From NCBI GenBank assembly GCA_031376265.1, contig JANMDK010000213.1, forward strand, positions 1-35,786: DNA of 35,786 nucleotides, written 5' to 3'. This DNA is from SZAS-79 sp031376265 (GTDB lineage: Bacteria > Pseudomonadota > Gammaproteobacteria > Burkholderiales > SG8-39). The notes below the pieces were generated by a model. It was not told where the DNA came from, searched no databases, and saw only the letters and a program-made list of their open reading frames with translations. This document shows positions 14,233-22,259 of this stretch, one piece after another; position 1 is the stretch's first letter; each line of letters opens with the position of its first letter. The position numbers and the translations under genes were made by a program.

Positions 14233-15315
14233 ATGAAGCGCAGAACCTTCGTCAAATCCGCACTCGCGCTGCCCGCCGCCGCAGCGCTGCCCTGGCATTC
14301 GGCTTTTGCCCAATCGGCGCCGTGGCGCACCTACGAGACCACCACAACGGTCACGATCCTCAAGCCGCAAGGCGTGTCCAAAGCCTGGATCCCGCTGCCG
14401 ATGATGGAAGACAGCGATTGGCACCGCCCGAGCGGCAGCGAATCCTCCGGCAACACGGCCCGCACCCAGACCTACCGCGACGGCAAGTACGGCGCCGGCA
14501 TGCTCTACGCCGAATGGGCGCCGGAGCAGCGCAACCCGGTCGTCGTCCTCACCAGCCGGTTCTCGACGCGCGACCGCGCCAGCGAATTCGGCAAACCCGT
14601 GTTCGGCGAGAAGCTGTCCCCGTCGGACGTGGCTTTCTATACCGCGCCAACCGACCTGATGCCCACCGACGGCATCGTGCGCAAGACCGCGCTCGAAGCC
14701 ACCCGGGGCGCGCGCACCGACATCGACAAGTCGCGCGCGATCTACGAATGGATCGTCGACAACACCTTCCGCGACCCCAAGACCCGTGGCTGCGGCGTCG
14801 GCGACATCAAGGGCCTGCTCGAATCGGGCAACCTGGGCGGCAAGTGCGCCGACCTCAACGCGTTGTACGTGGGGATGGCGCGTTCCGTCGGCATTCCGGC
14901 CCGCGATGTGTACGGCATCCGGGTGGTCCCTTCCCAGTACGGCTACAAGAGCCTTGGCGCCGGCTCCGAAGTCATTACCCGCGCGCAGCATTGCCGCGCC
15001 GAATTCTTCGCGCAAGGCTACGGCTGGGTGCCGGTCGACCCGGCCGATGTGCGCAAGGTCGTGCTCGAAGAGCCGCCGGGCAACCTCGCGGTCAACGACC
15101 CCAAGGTCACGCGCATGAGGAAGCAGCTCTTCGGCTCGTGGGAGATGAACTGGCTCGCGTACAACAACGGCCACGACATCGTCCTGCCGAACTCGGGCGG
15201 CCGCAAGGTGGCCTTCCTGATGTATCCGCAGGCCGAGGTCGGCGGCAACCTGCTCGACAGCCTCGATCCGGACGCCTTCAAGTACGAGATCAAGGCGCGC
15301 GAAATCAAGGCGTGA
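14233..15315 (+). CDS. Tat-exported transglutaminase-like protein
   Basis: This 360-residue protein begins with a twin-arginine signal (MKRRTFVKSALALPAAAALP) and likely cleavage after AFA near residue 26. The transglutaminase-like cysteine protease core is visible in the second half: Cys205 in GGKCADLNALYVGMARSVGIPAR, His253 in ITRAQHCRAEFF and Asp269 in YGWVPVDPADV, a plausible Cys-His-Asp triad. Bacterial relatives are mostly uncharacterised proteases or amidases. The ATG at 14233 is chosen because the Tat signal starts there and GAGGAA precedes it. Its TGA overlaps the GTG of the thioredoxin-like gene (GTGA), starting a chain of closely packed genes. Confidence 0.85.
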   Translation: MKRRTFVKSALALPAAAALPWHSAFAQSAPWRTYETTTTVTILKPQGVSKAWIPLPMMEDSDWHRPSGSESSGNTARTQTYRDGKYGAGMLYAEWAPEQRNPVVVLTSRFSTRDRASEFGKPVFGEKLSPSDVAFYTAPTDLMPTDGIVRKTALEATRGARTDIDKSRAIYEWIVDNTFRDPKTRGCGVGDIKGLLESGNLGGKCADLNALYVGMARSVGIPARDVYGIRVVPSQYGYKSLGAGSEVITRAQHCRAEFFAQGYGWVPVDPADVRKVVLEEPPGNLAVNDPKVTRMRKQLFGSWEMNWLAYNNGHDIVLPNSGGRKVAFLMYPQAEVGGNLLDSLDPDAFKYEIKAREIKA

Positions 15316-15857
15316 GCGTTTCGCGCCTGCTGGCCGCCGCGCTCGCGGCGGCCTTTTTATTTTCCGCGCCGGTTGCCGGCGCGGCAGACAAGAAGGCCGA
15401 ACCAAAAGCAGACCTTCGGCCCTGGAGCGGTCCCACGCCGGCGCTCAGCCTCAAGGACCTCGGCGGCGCTCAACACAAGCTCGAGGCCTATCGTGGCAAG
15501 GTGGTGATCCTGAATTTCTGGGCCACCTGGTGCGAGCCCTGCCGCGAGGAGATGCCCTCGTTCAACCGGCTCAGGAAAGCGCTCGAAGGCCAGCCGGTGG
15601 CGATGTTCGCGATCAACATCGGGGAGGGCGAGGGCCGCATCAACGAATTCCTCGGCAAGGTGCCGATCGATTTCCCGGTGCTGCTGGACCGTGACTCGCA
15701 GCTCTCGCGGGCCTGGAAAGTCCGCCTCATGCCGACCACCTTCATCCTCGGCACCGACGGCCGCATCCGCTACAGCTTTGCCGGCGAGCGAGACTGGGCC
15801 GACGCCTCGGTGCTGGCGAAGATCGCCGCGCTCGCGCAAGAGAAGCCTGCGCGATAA
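15312..15857 (+). CDS. TlpA/ResA-like periplasmic thiol-disulfide oxidoreductase
   Basis: This 181-residue protein has an N-terminal signal peptide (hydrophobic core about residues 5-22, cleavage near AGA-A) and a thioredoxin fold with the redox motif WCEPC at residues 73-77 and the cis-proline loop LMPTTFIL (Pro141). Members of the TlpA/ResA/DsbE group reduce specific periplasmic cysteines. Translation probably starts at GTG 15312, whose bases overlap the previous stop as GTGA; this start gives the complete signal peptide. A periplasmic reductant beside an exported enzyme with an active-site cysteine suggests it may keep that cysteine reduced, which is inference from context. Confidence 0.88.
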   Translation: MSVSRLLAAALAAAFLFSAPVAGAADKKAEPKADLRPWSGPTPALSLKDLGGAQHKLEAYRGKVVILNFWATWCEPCREEMPSFNRLRKALEGQPVAMFAINIGEGEGRINEFLGKVPIDFPVLLDRDSQLSRAWKVRLMPTTFILGTDGRIRYSFAGERDWADASVLAKIAALAQEKPAR

Positions 15858-15864
15858 TTCGCCG

Positions 15865-16698
15865 ATGCACGCTCGCTTCTTCCGCTGGCTCGCCGCCACC
15901 GCTTTCCTGTTCAGCGCGTCCGCACAGGCGCAAGGCGACAACACGATCACGCCGCCCTTCGTCACCACGCCGCCCGAAGTGGTCGACCGCATGCTCGCGC
16001 TTGCCGGCACGAATCCATCGGACTACGTCGTCGACCTCGGCTCGGGGGATGGGCGCATCGTCATCGCCGCTGCGAAGAACTACGGCGCGCGCAGCCTCGG
16101 GCTCGAGCTCGATTCGAAGCTCGTTGGAGAAAGCCGCGAGAATGCCCGCGCGGCCGGCGTCGCCGACCGCACCGAGTTCCTCGTCCAGGACGTGCTGCGC
16201 GCCGACTATGCCAAGGCCACGGTGGTCACGGCCTACCTGCTGCCGTGGCTGCTGGCGCAGCTCTCGCCGATCTTCCTCGACGGGCTCCGGCCCGGCGCAC
16301 GCATCGTCACGCATGCCTTCGTGTTCCCGAGCTGGAAGCCGGACAAGACCGAAAAGGTGCGCCTCGCCGTGCCGCACCCCTCGCAGGGCGACGAAAGCAC
16401 GATTTTCCTGTGGGTCGTGCCGGCCAACTCGCGCGGGCTCTGGCAGGCCGCCTCGCCGCAAGGCAAGTGGCGCGTGCGCATCGACCAGAATTTCCAGGAG
16501 ATCGAGGTGGAGGGCGACCACGACGGCGCGCCGCTCAAGATAACTTCCGCAAAATTAAATGGGGTCAGAGTCGATTTAACCGGTACGGTCCGCAATGCGC
16601 CGTTCGCCTTCCGCGGCGCGGTCGATGGCAATCGCATCGTAGGCGAGATCGAAACCGGGCCCGAAAAACGCATCACTCCGATGGTGTTCAACAAATGA
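15865..16698 (+). CDS. SAM-dependent methyltransferase-like protein with signal peptide
   Basis: This 277-residue protein starts with a convincing signal peptide (MHARFFRWLAATAFLFSASAQA, cleavage near residue 22) followed by a class I methyltransferase fold. Motif I is VVDLGSGDGRIVIAA (about 55-69), the ribose-binding acidic residue lies in LGLELD (79-83), and VLVQD-type motif II reads FLVQDVLRADY (105-115). SAM is not known to be available in the periplasm, so the export signal is odd. From about 195 the C-terminus is a separate beta-rich extension. A REP-like sequence lies in frame within it (residues about 229-240). The TGA overlaps the ATG of the next gene. Confidence 0.8.
   Translation: MHARFFRWLAATAFLFSASAQAQGDNTITPPFVTTPPEVVDRMLALAGTNPSDYVVDLGSGDGRIVIAAAKNYGARSLGLELDSKLVGESRENARAAGVADRTEFLVQDVLRADYAKATVVTAYLLPWLLAQLSPIFLDGLRPGARIVTHAFVFPSWKPDKTEKVRLAVPHPSQGDESTIFLWVVPANSRGLWQAASPQGKWRVRIDQNFQEIEVEGDHDGAPLKITSAKLNGVRVDLTGTVRNAPFAFRGAVDGNRIVGEIETGPEKRITPMVFNK
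16551..16583. repeat. REP-like element inside a coding sequence
   Basis: AT-rich sequence around GGGGTCAGAG (16561-16570), bounded by the inverted pair TTAAAT (16555-16560) and ATTTAA (16574-16579). It shares its core with the intergenic element at 13496-13580. It stands out from the GC-rich gene around it and is read in frame as SAKLNGVRVDLTG without a stop. Confidence 0.55.
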
Positions 16699-18305
16699 AA
16701 GTCGCAGATTCTCTGGCAGCCACCCTCAAGGCCTACGGCGCCCAATGGGCCTTCGGCATTCCGGGCAACGACGTGCTCGAAACCGTGCGCGCCTGCGAGG
16801 AGGCCGGCATCGGCTTCGTGCTGGGAAAAAGCGAGCCCTCCTGCGCCTTCATGGCCGATGCGGTCTACCAGCTCACCGGCAAGCCGGCGGTCCTGATTCC
16901 CGCGCTCGGCCCCGGCATCTCGAATGCGATGTCCGGCATTGCCGGCGCGATGCAGGAGCGCTCGGCGATCGCGGTGCTCTGCGGCGAAATGGCCTCCAAA
17001 CAAATGGGCATCTACAACCACCAGGTCTTCGATCACGTTGCCCTGGCCCGGCCGGTGACCAAGTATGCCGAGAACCTGAACCCCAAGCGCGCCGCGCAGC
17101 AGATGGCCAAGGCGCTCGACATCGCGCTCGCCTATCCCGCGGGCCCGGTTTTCCTCAACGTACCGTCGGACTACAACCGAGAGGACGCGCCGAAAGAAGA
17201 GCCGCGCGCGCCGGCGCAACGCGCGATCACGATGCTCTCTGCCGATTCAGCAGACAAGCTTCGCGCAAAGCTGGCCGCCGCCAAGCGACCGCTCGCGCTC
17301 GTCGGCCGCGGCGCGCTGATCGGCGAGGTGCCCGCCGCCTTCAGGACATTCGCGGAAAGCTGGAAGCTGCCCTTCTTCACCACCTACAAGGCCAAAGGCA
17401 TCGTCGAGGAATCGCACGCGCTTTGCCTCGGCAGCGTCGGCCTCTCGCCGGTGGTCGATGCGGAGAACCTCGCGCTCATCAGACAGGCCGACTGCCTCGT
17501 GCTGGTGGGCTTCGACCCGATCGAGCTGCGCGATGCCTGGCTCGATGCCTGGCCGCAGTCGGTGCCGGTGCTCAGCATCGACTGGGCGGCGCTGAACCAC
17601 CGCATCTTCCCGGTAGGCGAGGAGGCGCTCGGCGACGTGCCGTCGATCCTCGGCCAGCTCGCGCCGCAGGCGCAGGCCTTGGGCGAATGGGAGCCGGCGA
17701 GCTTCGAGGACCTGCGTGCAAAGGTCGCGCACATCGTGCGCCCGCGCACGAGCGCAAAAGGCATCAGCCCGGCGGCGCTCTTCCATGCGGTGAGCTCGCA
17801 GGCCAAGGACGACTGGATCCTGACCGTGGATGTGGGCGCGCACCGCATCCTCGCCAATCACGTGGTCCAGTGCCGCGTACCGGGGCAGCTCATGCAATCG
17901 AACGGGCTGGGCTGCATGGGTTACGCAGTCCCGGCGGCGATCGCCGCGCAGTTGGTGCATCCGGAAAAGCCGGTGGTCGCGATGCTCGGCGACGGCTGCA
18001 TGCTCATGACGCAGGGCGAGCTGGCGCTGGCCGCCGAGCGCGAGCTGCCGATCGTGGTCGTGGTGCTCAACGACGCGGCGCTCGCGCTGATCAAGCTCAA
18101 GCAATCGAAGATGAACATGTCGCCGCGCGCGACCGACTTCAAGTCGCCTGACTTTGCCAAGATTGCGGAGGGCTTCGGCGCCAAGGGCGTGCGCGTGACC
18201 ACGATCGAAGCGTTCGGCAAAGCGCTGTCCGAAGGGGTCGCCTCGCGCCGCTTCACCTTGATCGACGCGCAGGTGGACCCGTCCGAATACTGGGAACAGA
18301 TGTGA
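16695..18305 (+). CDS. TPP-dependent enzyme (benzoylformate decarboxylase/acetolactate synthase family)
   Basis: This 536-residue single-chain enzyme has the three domains of the pyruvate-decarboxylase-like TPP family. The N-terminal PYR domain carries the activating Glu47 in GKSEPSCAFMADA, the central domain spans about 185-325, and the C-terminal PP domain has the GDG motif at residues 432-434 with Asn in VVLNDAAL about 27 residues later. No FAD-binding signature is obvious, so decarboxylase or lyase activity on a 2-oxo acid is as likely as acetolactate synthesis. ATG 16695 overlaps the methyltransferase stop as ATGA. The TGA overlaps the GTG of the esterase gene as GTGA. Cytosolic, unlike its exported neighbours. 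Confidence 0.87.
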   Translation: MKVADSLAATLKAYGAQWAFGIPGNDVLETVRACEEAGIGFVLGKSEPSCAFMADAVYQLTGKPAVLIPALGPGISNAMSGIAGAMQERSAIAVLCGEMASKQMGIYNHQVFDHVALARPVTKYAENLNPKRAAQQMAKALDIALAYPAGPVFLNVPSDYNREDAPKEEPRAPAQRAITMLSADSADKLRAKLAAAKRPLALVGRGALIGEVPAAFRTFAESWKLPFFTTYKAKGIVEESHALCLGSVGLSPVVDAENLALIRQADCLVLVGFDPIELRDAWLDAWPQSVPVLSIDWAALNHRIFPVGEEALGDVPSILGQLAPQAQALGEWEPASFEDLRAKVAHIVRPRTSAKGISPAALFHAVSSQAKDDWILTVDVGAHRILANHVVQCRVPGQLMQSNGLGCMGYAVPAAIAAQLVHPEKPVVAMLGDGCMLMTQGELALAAERELPIVVVVLNDAALALIKLKQSKMNMSPRATDFKSPDFAKIAEGFGAKGVRVTTIEAFGKALSEGVASRRFTLIDAQVDPSEYWEQM

Positions 18306-19207
18306 GGCGGATCGTTGCCGCGCTGCTCGTCGCGCTGCCAGTGGCCGCCAGCGCGCTGCCCGCGGGCGACCACGCGATCACGCTCCGCGACCGCGCGTAC
18401 ATCCTGCACGTGCCGGCCAAGCTCGGGCCGCGCCCGCCGCTGGTGCTCAACTTCCACGGGGGCGGCGGCAACGCGACCCAGCACCAGAAGTATTCGCAGA
18501 TGGACGCCGTGGCCGATCGCGAGGGCTTCCTCGTCGTGTATCCCGAAGGCAGCGGCCCGCTCGAAGGCAAGTTGCAGACCTGGAACGCCGGCGGCTGCTG
18601 CGGCATGGCCGTGCGCGACAACATCGACGACGTCGCCTTCGTGCGGCGCCTGCTGGACGACCTCTCGAAGCGCCAGGCCTACGACCCCGCGCGCGTCTAC
18701 GCGACCGGCCTCTCGAACGGCGCGATGCTCGCGTATCGCCTCGGCACCGAGTTGTCCGATCGCATTGCCGCGGTCGCCGCGGTGGCGGGCGCGATTGCGG
18801 TGGAGCATTTTCCGACGCAGCGCGCGGTGCCGATGATGCACATCCACAGCGCTGACGATCCGCGCGCGCCGATGGGCGGCGGGCTCGGGCCGCCTTTCCC
18901 GATGCTGAATACCCAGGTCAACCATATTGCGGTGGATGCAGCGCTCGGGGAGTGGGCCAAAGCCAATGGCTGCGGCACGCCGATGGAGCAGCGCGACACG
19001 AAAACCTGGCAGGGCCATACCGCGACACTTTTCGCTTACCCCAAGTGCCGCGCGGAAGTCCTCTTCTGGAAACTCACCGGCGCCGGGCACGTCTGGCCCG
19101 GCGGCGAGCTCGACTACCTGCCGAAGCTGCTGGGGCCGGGGACTGCGGTCATCGATGCGAATGCGGAGATGTTGCGCTTCTTTGCGCGGCACCAGCTGGC
19201 GAAGTAG
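18302..19207 (+). CDS. Secreted alpha/beta hydrolase, PHB depolymerase/feruloyl esterase (LpqC) family
   Basis: This 301-residue protein has a short signal peptide (MRRIVAALLVALPVAASALP) and an esterase fold of the polyhydroxybutyrate depolymerase/LpqC type. LNFHGGGGNAT (about 49-59) forms the oxyanion hole, and the nucleophile Ser138 sits in GLSNG (136-140). The acid is probably in HSADDP (about 182-187) and the catalytic His in GAGHVWPGG near residue 263. VYPEGSG and the Cys-rich WNAGGCCG are typical of the family. Natural substrates range from short polyesters to feruloyl esters. It is the last gene of the operon, starting at GTG 18302 within a GTGA overlap. Its TAG directly abuts the stop of the convergent CoA transferase gene. 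Confidence 0.87.
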   Translation: MRRIVAALLVALPVAASALPAGDHAITLRDRAYILHVPAKLGPRPPLVLNFHGGGGNATQHQKYSQMDAVADREGFLVVYPEGSGPLEGKLQTWNAGGCCGMAVRDNIDDVAFVRRLLDDLSKRQAYDPARVYATGLSNGAMLAYRLGTELSDRIAAVAAVAGAIAVEHFPTQRAVPMMHIHSADDPRAPMGGGLGPPFPMLNTQVNHIAVDAALGEWAKANGCGTPMEQRDTKTWQGHTATLFAYPKCRAEVLFWKLTGAGHVWPGGELDYLPKLLGPGTAVIDANAEMLRFFARHQLAK

Positions 19208-20641
19208 CTAAGGCCACTCCGGCCGGTGATGCCCCAGCGGCACCGGCGGCCGCTCCCAGCGCCCGGGGGTCTCGGACAACTGCACGATCGGCTTGAGGTG
19301 GCGGATGCGGCCGTCGGGCGCATCCACCTCGGTGCACAGGCGGGCGATCTCGTCCTCCGGCAACTCCTCCGCGAGGCCTTCGATCGAAGACGCAGCCACG
19401 AGGCCGCGATCGACGATCCACTGCCCGGTGCGCGCAAGCGACACCCGCACCAGCCAGCTGCCGCCTTCGCGCGCGCGGCGCTGCAGCGCGACCATGCCGC
19501 CGAGCGCCATCAGGTGCCCGGCCACGTAGTCGATGGCCGAGACCGGCAAGTAACGTGGTGTGGAAGGATCAACCCCGGCACCTCCCGTGCTGTGCGCGAT
19601 CCCGCTGACGCATTGCACGATGGTGTCGAATCCGCGCCGCATGCGCCACGGGCCGGTGTTGCCCCAGGCGGTCAGCGCGATGCAGATGATGCCCGGCTTC
19701 ATCGCGGCCAGGTCCTCGGCCGAGAACCCGCGCCCCTTGAGCGCCCCCGGGCGGTAAGACTGCGAGAACACGTCGGTGTCGCGGATGAGCTTTCGGAGCG
19801 TTTCAGTGCCTTCGGGCGTGCGCAGGTCGATCTGCGTGGAGAGCTTGCCCAGGCCCGTGTCGAGATCGACTTGCCCGGAGTCGGGCAGGTGCCCGGCGGT
19901 GACCTTGAGGACCTCCGCGCCATGCTCGGCCAGCGTGCGCGCGCAAGTCGGCCCGGCCAGCACGCGCGTGAGGTCGAGCACGCGTACGCCGCCCAAGGGA
20001 CGTAACCCGGGCCGCGCACCGGACGCGCCGCGGGGAATCTTCGGCAGCGGCTGCGGCGCGCACTCGCCGATGCGCTTGATCTTGATCAGCGGCTGCAGCG
20101 CGACGGCCTGCGATTGCGGATGGTCGGCCCATTCGGCGGGCGTGCGCACGAAGCCCGCGCAGCCGCCGGCCGCGTGGATCGCGTCTTCGAGCGCTTCGCC
20201 TTCCCAGCCGGCGCTGGCTTTCTTCGCCGCCTCGCGATCGCGGGGTGAGCCGAGCACCTTGAGCGCGGCCTCGCGATGGTTCGCGAAATTGCAGTGGATG
20301 CTGATCCAGCGCCCGCCGCGCACCGGGTACATGCCTGAGAACGCATCCCACATCGGCGGGGGCGGCTTGCCGTTGACCTGCAGGTAGCGCGCGCTGCGCA
20401 GCGACGCCACCGCGGCGCGAACGTCGATTGCGATGTCCTGCCGCGAGCCGCCGCGCAATCGCCAGAGCGAGTCCACCGCGAGCGCAGTTGCCGCGAGCGA
20501 TGCCGCGCCGGCTGCGCCGATCCGGTAGCGCACCGGCAGCACCGGGTCGTTGCCGGGGATGCTCACCTGACCGGGCAGGGGCGGCTCCAGTTGCGTGAGC
20601 GCGACCAGCTCGTCGAGCGCTTCTTTTGCGATCCGGGACAT
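19208..20641 (-). CDS. Family III CoA transferase (CaiB/BaiF type)
   Basis: This 477-residue protein belongs to the CaiB/BaiF CoA transferases, which move CoA between carboxylic acids through a glutamyl or aspartyl thioester. The canonical N-terminal motif GGVRVLDLTRVLAGPTCAR appears only near residue 215. It is preceded by about 200 residues that contain motifs normally found late in the family, such as RGGRWISIHCNF and VDVRAAVASLRSARYL-like helices. The order of lobes therefore looks rearranged; I have seen this long form in other proteobacteria. The start at 20641 is the first ATG giving the conserved beginning; the ribosome binding site is weak. It converges on the esterase gene with zero bases between stop codons. 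Confidence 0.83.
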   Translation of the reverse strand: MSRIAKEALDELVALTQLEPPLPGQVSIPGNDPVLPVRYRIGAAGAASLAATALAVDSLWRLRGGSRQDIAIDVRAAVASLRSARYLQVNGKPPPPMWDAFSGMYPVRGGRWISIHCNFANHREAALKVLGSPRDREAAKKASAGWEGEALEDAIHAAGGCAGFVRTPAEWADHPQSQAVALQPLIKIKRIGECAPQPLPKIPRGASGARPGLRPLGGVRVLDLTRVLAGPTCARTLAEHGAEVLKVTAGHLPDSGQVDLDTGLGKLSTQIDLRTPEGTETLRKLIRDTDVFSQSYRPGALKGRGFSAEDLAAMKPGIICIALTAWGNTGPWRMRRGFDTIVQCVSGIAHSTGGAGVDPSTPRYLPVSAIDYVAGHLMALGGMVALQRRAREGGSWLVRVSLARTGQWIVDRGLVAASSIEGLAEELPEDEIARLCTEVDAPDGRIRHLKPIVQLSETPGRWERPPVPLGHHRPEWP

Positions 20642-20699
20642 GGATGAAGGTTTTCGCACAGAATGCGGTCTGCGCGCAAGGAGGAAGGAGTAAACCGCG

Positions 20700-21152
20700 A
20701 TGCTCGAGTTCGAATACCTCTGCGACCTGAAGGTGGACGTCGGCGAGATCGTCACCATGGGCCCGGGGCCCTTGGGCGAGCGGCGCATCGTCGCGATCCT
20801 CGGCGGCACCTTCGAGGGCCCGGGGATGCGTGGCACCGTGCTGCCGGGCGGCAACGACTGGCAGATCGTGCGCGAAGACGGCGTGCTGGATGTGGATGCC
20901 CGATATGCGCTGAGGGAAGAGCGCGGCGGCGGCATCCGCGTGGTGAGCCAGGGCTATCGCCACGGGCCGCCCGAAGTGCTCGCGGCGCTCGGCCGCGGCG
21001 AGGAGGTCGACCCGTCGAAATACTTTTTCCGCTCGGTGCTGCGCTTCGAGACCGGCGCGCCGGAGCTGGCCCATCTCAACAAGACCATTGCGATCGCCAA
21101 GGCGCAGCGCAAGGCACGGCAGGTGCTGTTGACGGCGTACAAGCTGCTGTAG
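20700..21152 (+). CDS. DUF3237 family protein
   Basis: This 150-residue protein matches the DUF3237 (UPF0311) family of small beta-barrel proteins of unknown function: LEFEYLCDLKVDVGE at the start, GGTFEGPGMRGTVLPGGNDWQ in the middle (about 35-56), DARYALREERGG, and YFFRSVLRFETG near 103-114. GGAAGGAG upstream (20682-20690 region) is a suitable ribosome binding site. The family often sits beside catabolic enzymes and solute-binding proteins, as here with a Bug-type protein downstream. No catalytic residues can be assigned. The gene is divergent from the CoA transferase with about 60 bases between starts. Confidence 0.85.
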   Translation: MLEFEYLCDLKVDVGEIVTMGPGPLGERRIVAILGGTFEGPGMRGTVLPGGNDWQIVREDGVLDVDARYALREERGGGIRVVSQGYRHGPPEVLAALGRGEEVDPSKYFFRSVLRFETGAPELAHLNKTIAIAKAQRKARQVLLTAYKLL

Positions 21153-21237
21153 AAATGTCAGTAAGTTGGCTGGAGAAGCGCGCTGCTGCTAGGGTTCGCT
21201 CATAAAAATGTCAGTAGTATCAAAGGAGGCAGGGTGA
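21153..21237 (+). repeat. Duplicated start region with two mini-ORFs before the Bug gene
   Basis: AAATGTCAGTA occurs at 21153-21163 and 21206-21216. Each copy begins a short reading frame: MSVSWLEKRAAARVRS (21155-21205, stop TAA) and MSVVSKEAG (21208-21237, stop TGA). The second stop overlaps the ATG of the Bug gene as TGATG. The strong AAAGGAGG at 21222-21229 lies inside the second mini-ORF. Confidence 0.6.
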
Positions 21238-22217
21238 TGGATTTCAGGAGAATTCGCGGGATTGCCGCGGCCGTCGTGGCCGTGCTAGCCACGACCGCGC
21301 AAGCGCAAGACCCGGCCGCGACGTGGCCGAACAAGACCGTGCGGCTGATCATTCCCTTCTCGCCCGGCGGCAGCACCGACTTCCAGGGCCGCATCCTCTC
21401 CGACGCGATGAGCAAGACTTTCGGCCAGTCGTTCGTCATCGACCACAAGCCCGGCGCCGGCAGCAACATCGGCGTGGCCGAGCTCGCGCGCAGCGCCCCG
21501 GACGGCTACACGCTCGGCTGGATCACCGTGGCTTCGCACGCGATCAACCCGACGCTGTACGCGAAGATGCCTTTCGACCACATCAGGGATTTCGCGCCGG
21601 TGTCGATGGTCGCCACCTTCCCGAACCTGCTGGTCGTCAACAACAACTTCCCGGTGAAGACTATTCCCGACCTGATCGCGCTGCTCAAGAAGCAGCCGGG
21701 CAAGTACGCGTTCGCGTCCTCGGGGCAGGGCACTTCGCTGCACCTCTCCGGCGAGATGTTCAAGGTCATGACCGGCACCAACATGCTGCACATCCCGTAC
21801 AAGGGCGGCGGGCCGGCGCTGACGGACGTGATCGGCGGCGTGGTGCAGATGACCTTCGGCAACATGCCCACGGTGCTCGCGCAGTCCAAGGGCGGCAAGG
21901 TGCGCGCGGTGGCGGTGACCTCGCTCGAGCGCTGGTTCACCGCGCCCGAGATCCCGACCATCGCCGAAACGGTGCCGGGCTTCGTCGCGATGTCCTGGCA
22001 TGGCGTCGCCTTCCCGGCCGGGACGCCGCCGTCGATCGTCGACAAGCTCGCCAACGCGATCCACAAGTCACTCGCGACGTCCGAGGTCAAAGACCGCCTG
22101 GCGAGCGGCGGGTCGATGGCGCTGCCGATGTCCCCGCAGCAGTTCGCCGCCTACATCAAGGAAGACACCGACCGCTGGGCGCCCGTGATCAAAGCTTCTG
22201 GAGCCAAGGTCGAATAA
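21237..22217 (+). CDS. Bug/TctC-type periplasmic solute-binding protein
   Basis: This 326-residue protein is a tripartite tricarboxylate transporter receptor of the Bug family, abundant in Burkholderiales. It has a signal peptide (hydrophobic core about 8-22, cleavage at AQA-Q), then the family signature WPNKTVRLIIPFSPGGSTDF, GQSFVIDHKPGAGSNIG and APDGYTLG-type blocks that build the dicarboxylate-clasping site. The length is typical. I choose ATG 21237 rather than GTG 21234 because AAAGGAGG ends seven bases upstream. No TctA or TctB membrane genes are nearby, so it is an orphan receptor, the common situation in this family. The ligand cannot be predicted. Confidence 0.9.
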   Translation: MDFRRIRGIAAAVVAVLATTAQAQDPAATWPNKTVRLIIPFSPGGSTDFQGRILSDAMSKTFGQSFVIDHKPGAGSNIGVAELARSAPDGYTLGWITVASHAINPTLYAKMPFDHIRDFAPVSMVATFPNLLVVNNNFPVKTIPDLIALLKKQPGKYAFASSGQGTSLHLSGEMFKVMTGTNMLHIPYKGGGPALTDVIGGVVQMTFGNMPTVLAQSKGGKVRAVAVTSLERWFTAPEIPTIAETVPGFVAMSWHGVAFPAGTPPSIVDKLANAIHKSLATSEVKDRLASGGSMALPMSPQQFAAYIKEDTDRWAPVIKASGAKVE

Positions 22218-22250
22218 AGAAAACAATCAGGGACAGACCACGTTTAATCG
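22218..22250. repeat. REP-like GGGACAGACCACG element
   Basis: Directly after the Bug gene is an AT-rich patch around CAGGGACAGACCACGTTTAAT (22228-22248), unlike the GC-rich surroundings. I recognise the GGGACAGACC core from memory as a widespread betaproteobacterial intergenic repeat of the same style as the GGGGTCAGAG elements. Only one copy is in the window, so repeat status rests on recall. Confidence 0.4.
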
Positions 22251-22259
22251 TCGCGCAAA

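Noticed and set aside
19205..19210. TAGCTA palindrome formed by two abutting convergent stop codons
   Set aside because: A neat arrangement, but two TAG stops end to end give this palindrome automatically; no functional meaning is needed.
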